Position numbers and translations under genes: made by a program | Part shown: positions 10,018 to 21,073 of the stretch, in pieces | Layout: every line of letters begins with the position of its first letter | How positions within the stretch are numbered: the stretch's first letter is position 1 | From: Anastatus disparis | Lineage: Eukaryota; Arthropoda; Insecta; Hymenoptera; Eupelmidae | Length of the DNA: 64,000 nt | Direction of reading: 5' to 3' | NCBI GenBank assembly: GCA_017163975.1 | Contig: JAFFSR010000307.1 | Span: 124,001-188,000, forward strand | Notes under the pieces: generated by a model | The model's input: the letters and a program-made list of their open reading frames with translations, nothing else | Database searches by the model: none | What the model was told of the DNA's origin: nothing

Positions 10018-13000
10018 GGACTGTATGGCTCTCTTGTGGCAAATTCGCCTTTTAATACATCTCTTTTAAGTAAATATTCTTATCACGATTCTTATAATGC
10101 TAGCTCTTGTTCTTTTAACACTATAAATTCATCAAATAATCTAAATTCTTTCCCAAAACAAAGTAACCAATCAAATTTAGTTTTTAACAATAACATAGTG
10201 ATTTCTCATGCTAACGTAAACAGAATCAAAACCCACTTTTCAGCTATTGAACATCATATCACGTCATCTAAAAATGACATTTTTGCAGTAACTGAAACTT
10301 TTTTAACAGAACTAGATGATAGCTCTGTAATCTCTATTGATCACTATAATTTCTTTAGACTCGATAGAGTGGGAAAAACAGGTGGAGGAGTCGGGTTTTA
10401 TGCTCGCGATCTCTATAAGGTCAATATTCTGTCACAATCTGACCCTGTTTTTGACAATACAGCAGAGTATATCATAGCTGAAATTACAATTGGTTCTGAA
10501 AAGCTTCTTTTTCAGTAGTTTACTTGCGTCCGAAGGCTATTTTCCCTGTGGAATTTTTCAATAAAATCTCTAATTATTTATCTACATTTAAAAATTTAGT
10601 CATAACTGGGGACTTTAATATAAACTTACTTTCTAAAAATTATTCATCTGAAAATCTTCGTTCAACTATTGATTCTCTGGCTCTCTATGTGGTTCCATCC
10701 GAACCGACCCATCATACAATTACAACTGATTATTCTACTCATACGTGGATTGATCTTTTTATCATTAATGATGATAGTTCATTGCTATCTTATGATAAAT
10801 CATCAGCTCCTTTCATTGCAGGCCATGATCTTATCACGATCACGTTGAGGATATACAAGCCACTGAATCAAGCTAAAAGGATATTTTTCAGAAATTTTTC
10901 AAACATAAATCGTGATAGTTTAAACCAGACTATATCACGTGATCTACATGTAAAATCTCAAGAGAGCCATCAAATCTTTCAATCAAATATTCAGCATTTA
11001 AATAGCTTAGTTTCTAACTTGTCCTCTGTCCTTGTCTCGTCAATTGATAAATTTTCACCGTTAAAAACTCGTAACATTACGTTGAAGAAAAAGCCCTGGG
11101 TTACTCCTGACATTCGTGCAAAAATGAAAGAGCGTGATAGAGCGTATCGCTCAGCTGCACGTTCTGGCTCCATGTTATCTATAGCTAACTATCGGAGACT
11201 TCGGGGAGAAGTCTCAAATGCGCTAGATACTGCTAAAAACAAATTTATTTCAAATCGATTGGCTGAGTCATCGAATTCATCAAATCGTTGGTCGACATTA
11301 CATAAAATTGGACTTTCCAATAAAATTTTACCTTCACCATTGCAGTACTTTTCATCCAAAGTCCTGTTGACTCATTACACCTCCGTCTCATCATCATCTT
11401 CTGCACTAACAGATAATGAGATCAATCAGGTACTTGCTATTCCATTAAGCAGTGATCTTCCCATTTTCGAATTCTCACAGGTTGAAAGTTCTACTATTGA
11501 GTCATTCTTGAATGTGGCTTCCTAAAAAGCTGTTGGACCTGATGAACTGTCAACAAACATGCTTAAAATCACACGTGATTCTCTAGTACCTTATTTAACC
11601 TCCATTGTTAATATTTCTTTAGCTTCTGGAATATTTCCAGACCCTTGGAAGAGAGCCTTTCTTCTTCCGTTGGCCAAATCAAATAAGCTTGACTCTCCTT
11701 CACAAACACGACCTATAGCCAAGCTCTGTGAGATCTCAAAGGTACTGGAACGGGTTGTTCACTCACAACTAAATTCACATATTGAAACCAATGCATTACT
11801 TGATTGTTTGCAAACAGGCTTTCGTAGAGCAAATAGTACTCAGACAGCCTTGTTGAAGCTTCTTGAAGATTCTCGGTTAGCTATAGACAAGCGAATGGTA
11901 ACCCTATTACTCTTATTTGATTTCTCAAAGGCGTTTGATACAGTGCCACATTCTAGATTACTTCATAAACTTCGTTCTCTAAACTGTTCTGATACGGTCA
12001 TACGATGGTTTGCATCATACTTAAGAAATAGATTCTATGCCGTTCCTGATCAGGAAAATCAAGTAGGTGCATGGGTCTCTTGTACGGCAGGTGTGCCACA
12101 GGGCAGTGTCCTTGGTCCCTTGCTTTTCTCTGTTTTTATAAATGATCTTCCTTCAACCTTGGTCAGAGCCCAACACATTCTTTTTGCAGATGATCTTCAA
12201 CTGTATCATTCCTTTTTTCCTTCAAAAATTGAAGAAGGAATAAACTTAATGAACTTTGAGGTGGCTAATGTTGTGAAGTGGGCCAAGGATAATGAACTTG
12301 CACTTAATCCTAGTAAGATGCAGGCCATTTTCCTAGGGAGTGAACAATATATATCGAGAATCGATTTATCTACTTGCCCGCCTGTATTGGTAAACAATGT
12401 TCCAATCACTTACACTGATCTTGTTAAGAATTTAGGAGTCTGGATTAGTAGCACTTTAAATTGGAGTAGGCAGGTTAATGCAGTGGTAGGTAGAGTATTT
12501 GGAACCCTACAGTCTCTTAAATTTCATAGACATGCATTGTCTAGAAGGGTTAAAAAGGAATTGGTCGAAACATTGATATTTCCAACACTTGACTACTGTT
12601 GCGTAGTATATGATGATCTTCCTCAAACACTTAATCTTAAGCTTCACCGTGCTTTTAATGCCTGTGTCAGATTCGTTATAGGTAACATTGGGTGGCAGGC
12701 AAGAGTTACGCCCTTTCGCCTTGATCTGGGATGGATTTCAGTCAAAAACAGGCGGCTTTATTTCAAATCGATACTTGCTCATTCTATTATATCACACCAA
12801 AACCCATCATATCTGGCAACGAAATTCTGCCGAGCAAACTTGGATGCAACTGTGAGGTCATCTAATAGGTTACCTCCAAGGCTTTTGGTTTGTCCTACTG
12901 TTCGCACATCAGCAATGCTCAACTCTTTTGTTTCTTCATCCTCCTCGTTTATAAACAGCAATGTTGATGTTTTTATGGTTTCGAGAGGGAATGACACAGG

Positions 13001-13065
13001 CATTGAAGCAGCGTCTATATGATAAGTTTCTGGTAGATGAGCGCACTGAGTGGCAAAGCACATGA
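10018..13065 (+). pseudogene. LINE ORF2, two frameshifts and one nonsense codon
   Basis: In frame with ORF1 after its TGA. Endonuclease: SHANVN (10204-10221), AVTETFL, TGDFNINLL (~10605), AGHDLI (~10819). One base is missing at ~10511 (TTTCAGTAG where relatives have TTTGCGGTC), creating TAG 10516-10518. TAA 11523-11525 replaces a sense codon before KAVGPD. RT: LLLFDFSKAFDTVPH, GVPQGSVLGPLLF (~12090), FADDL (~12182). A second frameshift at ~12981 makes a false stop at 13022; in the next frame the family C-terminus (LYDKFLVDERTEWQST) ends at TGA 13063-13065. No Met lies between ORF1 TGA and the first frameshift, so ORF2 has no AUG start. Confidence 0.9.
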
Positions 13066-13332
13066 ATTACTTGTCGAGTTTACTTATATTAAGAAACTTT
13101 ACCATCCAGTCTGAATGATGGACCTCATTTGGTTCCTTTTTTGCACTGATGTAATAGTGTTTATTAGTACTATTACTAATAAATTCTTTTATATATATAA
13201 AACCGTATAAAAACAATTTTCTTGATAGTTTGTGTGTCTACAATTTAAATTAGTTTATAAATATTACTTAATTATAAATTGTTAAATCTTCGGTTAAAAA
13301 AATTTTTGTATTACTCTTGTATATTTCTATAG

Positions 13333-13383
13333 GATCATACGGGGTTGAACCCCATGATCTCAAATAAATGATTCAAATCAAAT

Positions 13384-13389
<6 letters not shown>
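13333..13389 (+). other. 3' hairpin and (AAATC)n tail of LINE copy 4
   Basis: The best-formed hairpin of the family: outer GATCAT/ATGATC, inner GGGG/CCCC around TTGAA. Then CTCAAATAAATGATTC and three AAATC units flowing into TCTCTC. Confidence 0.75.

Positions 13390-13479
<90 letters not shown>
13387..13479 (+). repeat. (CT)n microsatellite between LINE copies 4 and 5
   Basis: About 93 bp of uninterrupted CT dinucleotides, the longest and purest tract of the array, which suggests a recent junction. Confidence 0.98.
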
Positions 13480-13480
<1 letters not shown>

Positions 13481-14567
13481 GTGAATAGAAAAGCATCGTG
13501 TTTTCGTTGCTCTTCATAAATTTGTCTTTGTATACTGCATTTTTTGCCCACAGGCGTCTTGTTGCAGGTTTTCTGCAAGCGAAAACTGTGGAGCTTTGAG
13601 TGGTATATCAATCAACAGTTTTTACAGCTCTGCATTATTAAATCCATCCATTTTTCTCTGTACTGGTACCAATTTTGAGGTTAAATTGAGGCATGGTTTT
13701 TGAGGTTATGGTCGCTGTCTGTTCTTTTTTTTTCTCCTAGTGACTTCTTTGTACACTGAGAGGCGCGCCCTACCTTACCAGCAGTTACTACCAGTGACAA
13801 CACTTCTTTATCTTATGCTCGCACTACAGCGGATTGCTCGTTCTATAACTACAACCTATCGAATGTGTGCTTGGTTCGTGCGAATATAAAAAGAACTTAA
13901 GGTTGGAGGTTTAGCCATTTTGATGATAGTCTACTGGGTTGAGGAAAAACTGAGAAACGATCAATATTATTACGTAAATACTGTAAAATTACTTGGGTTA
14001 CCAATTCAGGGTGCTGAAGTACCCCTAAGTAGTACGTATACATGTCAGTGGAAACATACACATCGATCTTGTCATTCATATATGGCATTTGGGTTGGATT
14101 GTTGCTCCTTGAGTTGCTGAGTGCGTTAACGTTTCCGTGCAGTGCGCATTGATATTTTGATGCGTGCTCACGGCAGTACGTATTTTTCCTACATATAGTC
14201 ACGCATATTCTGTATTTTCCACGCATTTTGATCCTTCATAATTGCAATTCTTGAGGTTGGCATTGCTGTCGGTGACGAGTCTGCGACTGTGCTGCCACTT
14301 TTCGAGTTTGCTGGAGGTGTGGGAATTTTAAGGTGGTAAAGCGGTCGTCAACGGTGCCTCTCTCTACAGTGGCATACTGCGGGAGTATACAGTTTTTTCA
14401 GCTGATAAGACGGGATCCGTCAATATCTACTGGGACAACTAGCACAACCAATAATCTATTTTCTGTTTTGTCGGCGATACAGCAAGATTTAACCTCAGTT
14501 TTATAATCTGGTGAGTCATTATGCATACTCTTTCTAGTTCTCGTGGCTTGTTCTAATAGGTGGTCAT
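13480..14567 (+). other. Probable 5' UTR/promoter region of LINE copy 5
   Basis: Non-coding stretch from the end of (CT)n to ORF1. The last bases before ORF1 (TTCTAATAGGTGGTCATG) resemble those before the copy 4 ATG (TTCTATTATGG), so it belongs to the element. An internal promoter is expected here for a LINE but I see no clear core motif. Confidence 0.6.
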
Positions 14568-15917
14568 GTGTGCCCTATCTGTAGCGTTCTGATTGACAGA
14601 ACTAACCCTGCGCTTCTTTGTCGCACGTGTAACATCATTTTCCATAGTGACTGCTGTCCAGTCGAATGGTTTCTGTCTTCTTCCTCAATAGTCTGTAGTG
14701 ATTGCACTCTTCAGACAGTTCATAGAGAAGCACGTGGCTCGCACAGGGTTAATTTTGCTGCAACTGCTGATACTGTAGTGTCGGCTCCGCCTAAGACGCC
14801 TTCGCCGCCTTTTTTATCTAATCAAGCGCACACTAAGCGTCTGGCCTCTCCTCTCTCTTCTTTTCCCGAACCGTTGTCGAGGCGGCGTTGCACGGGGGCG
14901 TCTCCTCCTAACTCTTCTCGTTCTGACTCTTCACCGTCTCCAGACGCTCGAGGCGTGGGCTCTCCTCGTTTTGTTGCTCTTGAGCCTTCTTCTAAACGTG
15001 CCGACGTATCGTCACTCAATTGCGCAACAATGGAAGGTGAGAAGGATGAAGTACCATCGCCTGAGTGGCTTCCTAAGTTTATCAAGAGTCAAAACTTAAA
15101 ATTTGATCAACTCACGACTGCATTGGGGGGAGTTGTTGAATCGGCTGTTTAAAAGGCGATTGGAGAGCTCAGCATGGAGTTTAACAAGATGCGATTGCAG
15201 GCGGAAGCTGACCAGGCTGAGCTCAAGGCCAATCATGAGAAGCTTTAGTCTGACTTCGACAACTTAAGGAGCGAATTGTCTTTCATAAGAGATGAACAAG
15301 GAGCCATCAAGCAACTTGTTGATCAGCACGAGACTGACATTGCTGCAATCCGATCCGATCTGGTGAGGCACAACAGAGCTGACTACTCTGACGACTGCGA
15401 GATTTTGATTTCTGGTATTCTTCTTTCGGTTATTTGCTCAGATCGTGAGGTGACTAAGGTCGTCTGTGAAGCCATTGGCGTGGATTATCAGCCAGCCCTC
15501 TTTGTAGGCGTTCGCGAGTGGCTTCCACCAAGACCTCCACCTGTGGATGCTTCTATGGAAGTGGATGGTGAATCTTCTGCCCAGAATGTCCCTTCCAACT
15601 CACGCTCGTTCGTATTTAAATGTATATTGGGTGATCTTCGGGATGCAATCATGATTGCGGCAAGTAAGCTTCGTCACAAGACTTCAAAGCAACTGTTCGG
15701 CTGTGACAGTGATAAATGGGTGTTTTTGAGAGCCCTATGGCCGAAGGACATTTATGACCTCCTCAGAAAGGCTCATACGGTGTCTAGGGACAAGGGGATT
15801 CCGAAGCCGTTCGTTAGGAACTTGACAGTTTCCCTCAAAAAGTCAGCTAAATCTGCACCGATTCCGATCATGAGGGAGGCTGATTTAGATTCTTTTAGGT
15901 CCCTGAAAAAATCATGA
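14568..15917 (+). pseudogene. LINE ORF1 (PHD-like), two stops, no in-frame ATG
   Basis: Homologous to ORF1 of copy 4 throughout. The zinc finger is complete: CPIC, CRTC, HSDC and CSDC pairs. The Ser/Pro linker has the shared PLSRRRC. A coiled coil follows, then the C-terminal domain (CEILISGI, VREWLPPRPPP, VRNLTVSL). Stops in frame are TAA 15150-15152 and TAG 15246-15248, both in the coiled coil. There is no ATG in frame at the expected start: the ATG at 14566 is out of frame, so a small indel removed the start. Natural stop TGA 15915-15917. Confidence 0.85.
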
Positions 15918-15945
15918 CTCAACATTGGGTCATATTTTTATTTAA

Positions 15946-18935
15946 TTTTTATATCTTCATGAGGCTCGTATCTCTGGCAGTATATCGGTGGCTCATATTA
16001 ATGTCAATAGGCTGAAGACTCACTTTTCTCTTGTTGAGGCTCGTTGCTCAGAGAAAAACTACGGTATTCTTGCCATCTCTGAGTCTTTTTTTACTGATCT
16101 CGACAGCGATGATGTTCTTGGTATTCAGGGCTACAATCTCTTCAGATTGGACAGGGTTGGTAAGGAGGGTGGCGGAGTCGCTCCCTATGTACGAGAGGAA
16201 TTCCGGGTCAGAGTAATTCACCATTCCGATCCTAACTTTGACAACTCACACTCCTGTTGGATGTTACGATTGGTTCGGAAGTTCTTCTTTTCGGTGTAGT
16301 TTACGCACGTCCCAAGGCGACCTATCCTACTGATCTATTCGCCATTCTTAATGAAATTTCTCCTCGTTATAAGAATATCATCCTTACTGGTGACTTCAAC
16401 ATCAACCTGGCTGCTGACTATCATGCGTCCAGATTTCTTCGGTCAAACGTTGAGTCACTCTCTCTCTTCATTGTCCCTTCTGAGCCAACTCACCACGTTC
16501 TTTCTGACCTATTTGTTTCGCACACTCTACTTGATCTTTTCATTGTTGGCTCTGTGGATTCAGTGGCTTCTTATACCAAAACTGACTCGCCCTTCATTGC
16601 CGGGCATGATCTGATTGAGTTGTGCTTTAGGTTTCAGCGGCTCACCTCCGTTCCTAAACGTTTTTGGTCTCGTAAGCTGAATACCTTAGATGTAGTTAAT
16701 TTTAATTCTAGTCTTAAGTCTTCTCTAGTTGACAAGGTTCAAGGGTCCCTCGATGACCTGACTGTCGCTGTTGACGGCATGGTTTTGCCTCCTATCGTTG
16801 ATTTGACTCATATACAGCCCTTAGAGACTCTCTGCCACAATGTCATCCTTGTCAAGTTGGTAGACAGCTGTACCAAAGTCTTGGTCGACACTTTCGATGC
16901 TCACGCTTCTCTGAAACTAACTACAATACGGCCTCGTAGCAAACCTTGGGTTTCTAACGATCTGCGTCTACTTATGCGTCAACTTGATCGTGCGTATAGA
17001 TGGGCGGCCAGGTCTGGTAAATCGACGGACATTGAAAGGTACAGAACTTTGAGGAACTCTATCTCAAATAAGCTCGATACAGCTAAGTTTCTGTACATAT
17101 CTAATCGCATTGAACGGGCGAATGATTCGAGAGCAAAATAGTCGACTCTTCACAAATTGGGACATGCTAACAAGGCGCTTCCCTCTCCTCTTCAATACTT
17201 CTCGGCATCGGCTCTTTTATCTCATTACTCTGGCATCTCTCGGTGTGGTCCACCTTTATCTTCATTGAATGTCAAAGATATTCTTAGGATTCCTTTGTCT
17301 GACTCGATGCCGGTCTTTGAGTTTCGGGAGGTGGGCACCGAGATGGTTAGCGGTCTCATTGCTGCGGCAGAATCTAGGTCTTCTAGTCCGGATGGTATGA
17401 CGGTGCCAATGTTAAAGTTGGCCGCTCAATCCTTTGCTGAACCATTAGCTTACTTAGTTAATGCCTCTTTAAGACTCTCAGCCTTTCCATCTAGTTGGAA
17501 GAAGGCTTACCTACTCCCATTGGCTAAGCTAAAGTCCATGGACAATCCGGGCCAAACTAGGCCGATTGCTAGGTTATGTGAGCTATCGAAGGTCCTAGAG
17601 AGGGTGGTTAATGATCAACTTCTCAACCACATCAATGCAAATAACTTGCTTAACGAGCATCAGGCGGGCTTTCAAGCGGGGCACAGCACGCAGACAGCAC
17701 TCCTCAATATCTTAGAGGACGCTCGCACGGCCATTGACAGCAGAATGGTAACAGCCCTTCTCTTGTTTGATTTTTCAAAAGCCTTCGATACGGTTCCTCA
17801 TAGGCTAATTCTTCGCAAATTACGCCGTCTCAATTGCTCAGATAAGGTAATACTCTGGTTTGCTTCCTACCTTTAGGGCCGTACACAGGCAATTGAGGAT
17901 CCAGCGAATGGCATGGCAGGTGAATGGGCGTTCTTCAACACGGGTGTACCATAGGGTAGCGTGTTGTGCCCTTTGCTATTTTCTATCTTCATTGATGACC
18001 TCCCTAGTGTCCTACGTTTTTGCAGACATATGTTGTTTGCTGATGATTTGCAAATTTATCGCTCCTTCTTTCCTAATGATTTCTCTGACGAGGTAATAAA
18101 TATCAATGCTGACATCTCCGCTTTGACTCTCTGGGCAACTGCCAATGGCCTTACCATCAATGCAGCTAAAACTCAGGCTATCATCATTGGTAGTGAGCAA
18201 TATGTCTCTCGTCTCTCTCCCCAAGATTCTTCCTCTTCTCTGATAGATAATGGCCAGTGCATACCATTTGCCACTGAGGTCAAAAGCCTTGGTGTCTGGA
18301 TAAACCAGACCTTAAATTGGGAGGAACAAGTTTTGTCTATTGTTCGTAGGGTCCATGGTTCACTTCATTCGCTGAGATTCTACAAACGCTCTCTCTCTCG
18401 AGGCCTTAGACAGAGGCTGGTTGAATCACTCATCTTTCCGATCTTTGACTATGCCTGTGTTGTCTATGACGACCTCTTTCAGTATCAGAACCTGAAACTT
18501 CATAGGGCCCTTAATGCATGTGTCAGATTCGTTTTTGGTAAGATCAAGGCCCAGGAAAGAGTGTCGCCATACAGGCTTGAGCTTGGTTGGCTGTCGGTCG
18601 AGAGAAGAAGAAGCTATTTTCTTCAATTCTTGGCTTTCTTAATAATCTCCTCAGGGTGTCCATCCTACTTGGCTCGACGCTTTTCGAGAGTCAACCATCA
18701 TGTGGTTGTTAGGTCATCATCTCGTAGGCCCCCCAGAGTACTGATCTTTCCCACTGCTCGCACTAGTGCCCTTCAACAATCTTTCATTAATCGGGCTACT
18801 AATCTACTTAATGAGGCTAATATAGGCAGTGAAGCACCCTTGGTTTTCGATATGGGTTTAATTCCTCGATTTAAGAAGCACACCTTCGACCACCTAATGA
18901 ACGCCGATCTTGGGAACTGGGAGGTATCACGGTGA
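15946..18935 (+). pseudogene. LINE ORF2, one frameshift and three stops
   Basis: Endonuclease with AHINVN (~15991), AISESFF, TGDFNINLA (~16388) and AGHDLI (~16600). A 1-bp frameshift lies near 16250 (the C-terminal part of the domain reads in another frame, from DVTIGSE). Stops are TAG 17139-17141 (Trp in relatives), TAG 17874-17876 and TAG 17952-17954 (the Gln of VPQGS). RT blocks are RPIARLCELSKVLERVV, LLFDFSKAFDTVPH and FADDL (~18035); the natural stop is TGA 18933-18935. The upstream open part has no Met. Here ORF2 is out of frame with ORF1, unlike copies 3 and 4, probably through an indel in the spacer. Confidence 0.88.
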
Positions 18936-19081
18936 CCCCCATCATAGTTTTACTTCATTATGTTTTTTTCTTTCCTTTTTCTTTTATACTACACATCAAT
19001 TATACTTGTTAATCTTGCTTTAGTTAATTACATTTTTTATTTTTATATATAGTTATTAATACATATGTATATGCTACTTTG

Positions 19082-19140
19082 AGCCATACGGGGTTTAATC
19101 CCATTGCTAAATAAATATTTGTCTATGTCTATGTCTGTCT
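19082..19140 (+). other. 3' hairpin and (TATGTC)n tail of LINE copy 5
   Basis: Outer stem AGC/GCT (19082-19084 with 19106-19108), inner GGGG/TCCC with one G-U pair, then AAATAAAT and three TATGTC-like units merging into TCTC. Confidence 0.68.
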
Positions 19141-19210
19141 CTTTCTCATTCTTTCTCTCTGTTTCTCTCTTTCTCTCTCTCTGTCTCTCATTTTTTCTCT
19201 CTCCCTCTCT
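19134..19210 (+). repeat. Interrupted (CT)n after LINE copy 5
   Basis: CT-rich tract with TTT, GTC and CATTTTTT interruptions, homologous in its last ~30 bp to the tract at 8196-8228. Confidence 0.92.
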
Positions 19211-19500
19211 TACCTGAATTTGAATATGTATAAATGCACACACAACGACACTGTGCCATTGAGCCTTCTCTTTTTCCTCCTGTACGTTGCTTGGTATAGT
19301 GTACTAATCCATGCGTTATAAATTAATAATGAAAGTTAGGCGTAATTAGTGGGTCTACCTATATTTGCGCTTTTAGTAAGGGGATTTACTAAAAAATTTA
19401 TTAACAAAAAACAAAACCGACTTTAAAAAAATGCACTAAACAGTTACGAAAAAAATTTTTTTAACAAAAAACAAAACCGACTTAAAAAAATGCACTTACA
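19209..19500 (+). repeat. Flank repeat B plus ACCGACTT-type repeat
   Basis: 19209-19385 is the second copy of the flank repeat at 8229-8403. 19386-19500 holds two ~55-bp near-repeats with ACAAAACCGACTT and AAAAATGCACT, related to 8404-8480. Confidence 0.85.
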
Positions 19501-20115
19501 GTTACAAATAATTTATGATCTTTAATAATTATACGCATTCTACGCATCTAACTCAACACATATGTAGCAAACATATTATAGATTATCTAATTATTTGTAA
19601 ACAGCGCAAACAAATTATTTTTTTTTTATTCACATTTTATAAAAGATTTCAAACAATATTTACAAAAATATTTCAAAGAAATCTTTTCGAGAGATTGACA
19701 CGACCTTAGATTGTAAGATAATAGTTTTTTTAGAAAGTTTTGATAAAAGATTTATAAAAGATTTTTATTTTAGAAATATATTTACTGCATACATAGATAA
19801 AATCTTTCATAAACCTTTTGTGAAAGCTTTCAATGAAAATGTAGTTAAAAGCCCGCTATGTCCACCTGAGAAACTGCAAATAAATATTTCAATGAAAGTT
19901 TTTCGAAAAATTTTAATAAGACATTCTGAAATATTTCAAATAAATATTTAAGAAATATTTATAGAATATTTCGAAGTAATATTTTAACAATTGAATAAAT
20001 CTTTCATAAAAGATTTATTAATGATTTCAGCAATATTTACGTAAAAATATTTTTTGAAAATATTTTCGAAAAATGTTTACAATCTTCCATTGCAAGACTA
20101 TCACCGTTTTATAAA
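19501..20115. repeat. Degenerate AT-rich satellite (AAAGATTT / ATATTTC motifs)
   Basis: Dense short motifs such as AAAGATTTAT, GAAATATTTC and CTTTCAT without a clean period here. The same motif family forms ordered arrays at 31.4-33.9, 53.6-54.8 and 56.1-59.2 kb. No gene seen. Confidence 0.65.
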
Positions 20116-20917
20116 TGGCTGATTCCATTTCAAATCAAACAGTCAGTATACACTCAAGTCACCAATTACTGCGCTAATGGAGTATGTTATTCTACCCTAA
20201 AAATAAGGGTATACGAATTTTTTTATTTTGCTGAAATATTAAAATTGCATCAGATATGCACTTAAAAAGCATAGATACTCACTTTAAAAAAGCACCCCGA
20301 ACGGAACAGAAACCTTCTACGTCCACGTCATTGTTCCTGGGTAATGCTAAAAGAAGAATAGTGTTTAAATCTACATGACTTAAAATTTCCGAACGTATAT
20401 ACAAAAATTTTTCACCAATAAAATTTGTGAATTTTTTTTCTCGCATCAAACAAATAAGTACGGGATCAACCAAGTACCATTAGATAGGTAATTTGGTCCT
20501 CTATGAGCACAAAAAATTTCAGCAAAAAAAAATGGGTTTTTCGAGAAAAATGCATGTGCATAAAAAGTGCATTTTTTGGTAAAATGCACATATCTTAGTC
20601 ATTTTTTAGTCTTTTTTCAAATTTCTTGCACTGAATTAAAGAAGGCTTAAAACATAATAAAACAAAATAAGGTTTACCAAAATTCATTGAAAATTGGTAA
20701 AACGATAGCCCTCTAAAGTTATTCTCAACATTTTCAGTTTTAACATTTAGTTTTTGTATGCAATTTTCAAAAGTGCATATCTGATGCAATTTTGATATTT
20801 CAGCAAAATAAAAAATACGTATACCCTTATTTTTAGGGTAGAATAACATACGCCATTAGCGAAGTAATTGGTGACTTGAGTGTATACTGACAGTTCAATT
20901 TAAAATGAAATCAGCCA
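20116..20917. mobile_element. 802-bp element with ~148-bp terminal inverted repeats
   Basis: Left arm 20116-20263 and right arm 20771-20917 are near-perfect reverse complements, starting TGGCTGATT and sharing GTCAGTATACACTCAAGTC and CCCTAAAAATAAGGG. The terminus resembles that of the 36067-39883 element (TGGCTGATTCCATT). The interior shows no recognisable protein. The flanks do not give a clear target duplication. Confidence 0.85.
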
Positions 20918-21029
20918 AATCTTACGTAAAAGATTTAGAAAAGATTTTATCTATATTTCAGGAGATACAATAATACATTTTATTGTACATCACACTTATT
21001 ATATCAATCTAGATCTGCACACGCATACA
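20918..21029. repeat. Short satellite remnant
   Basis: AT-rich sequence with AAAGATTT-type motifs leading into a TA/CA microsatellite; nothing else recognised. Confidence 0.4.
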
Positions 21030-21032
21030 CAG

Positions 21033-21073
<41 letters not shown>

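Larger units (their letters stand above)
8767..13389 (+). mobile_element. LINE copy 4, most complete coding copy
   Basis: Starts just after (CT)n, 6-7 bp upstream of the ORF1 ATG. The short stretch before it resembles the bases before ORF1 in copy 5, so the 5' UTR seems truncated just short of the start codon. Contains ORF1, ORF2, a ~300-bp 3' UTR, the hairpin (13333-13359), AAATAAAT and an (AAATC)n tail merging into (CT)n. Confidence 0.94.
13480..19140 (+). mobile_element. LINE copy 5, longest copy with probable 5' UTR
   Basis: About 5.66 kb: ~1.09 kb of non-coding 5' sequence, ORF1, ORF2, a short 3' UTR, the hairpin (19082-19108), AAATAAAT and a (TATGTC)n tail merging into CT repeats. It is a third subfamily, more GC-rich in its coding parts than copies 1-4. 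Both ORFs are broken by several stops, so it is inactive. Confidence 0.92.

Noticed and set aside
13897..14226. 109-codon minus-strand frame and 66-codon plus-strand frame in the copy 5 5' region
   Set aside because: No recognisable domain and located in the probable LINE 5' UTR; chance frames are expected.
1..19210. Telomeric LINE array of the TRAS/SART type
   Set aside because: No TTAGG or variant telomeric repeats at the junctions; the bounding repeat is CT.
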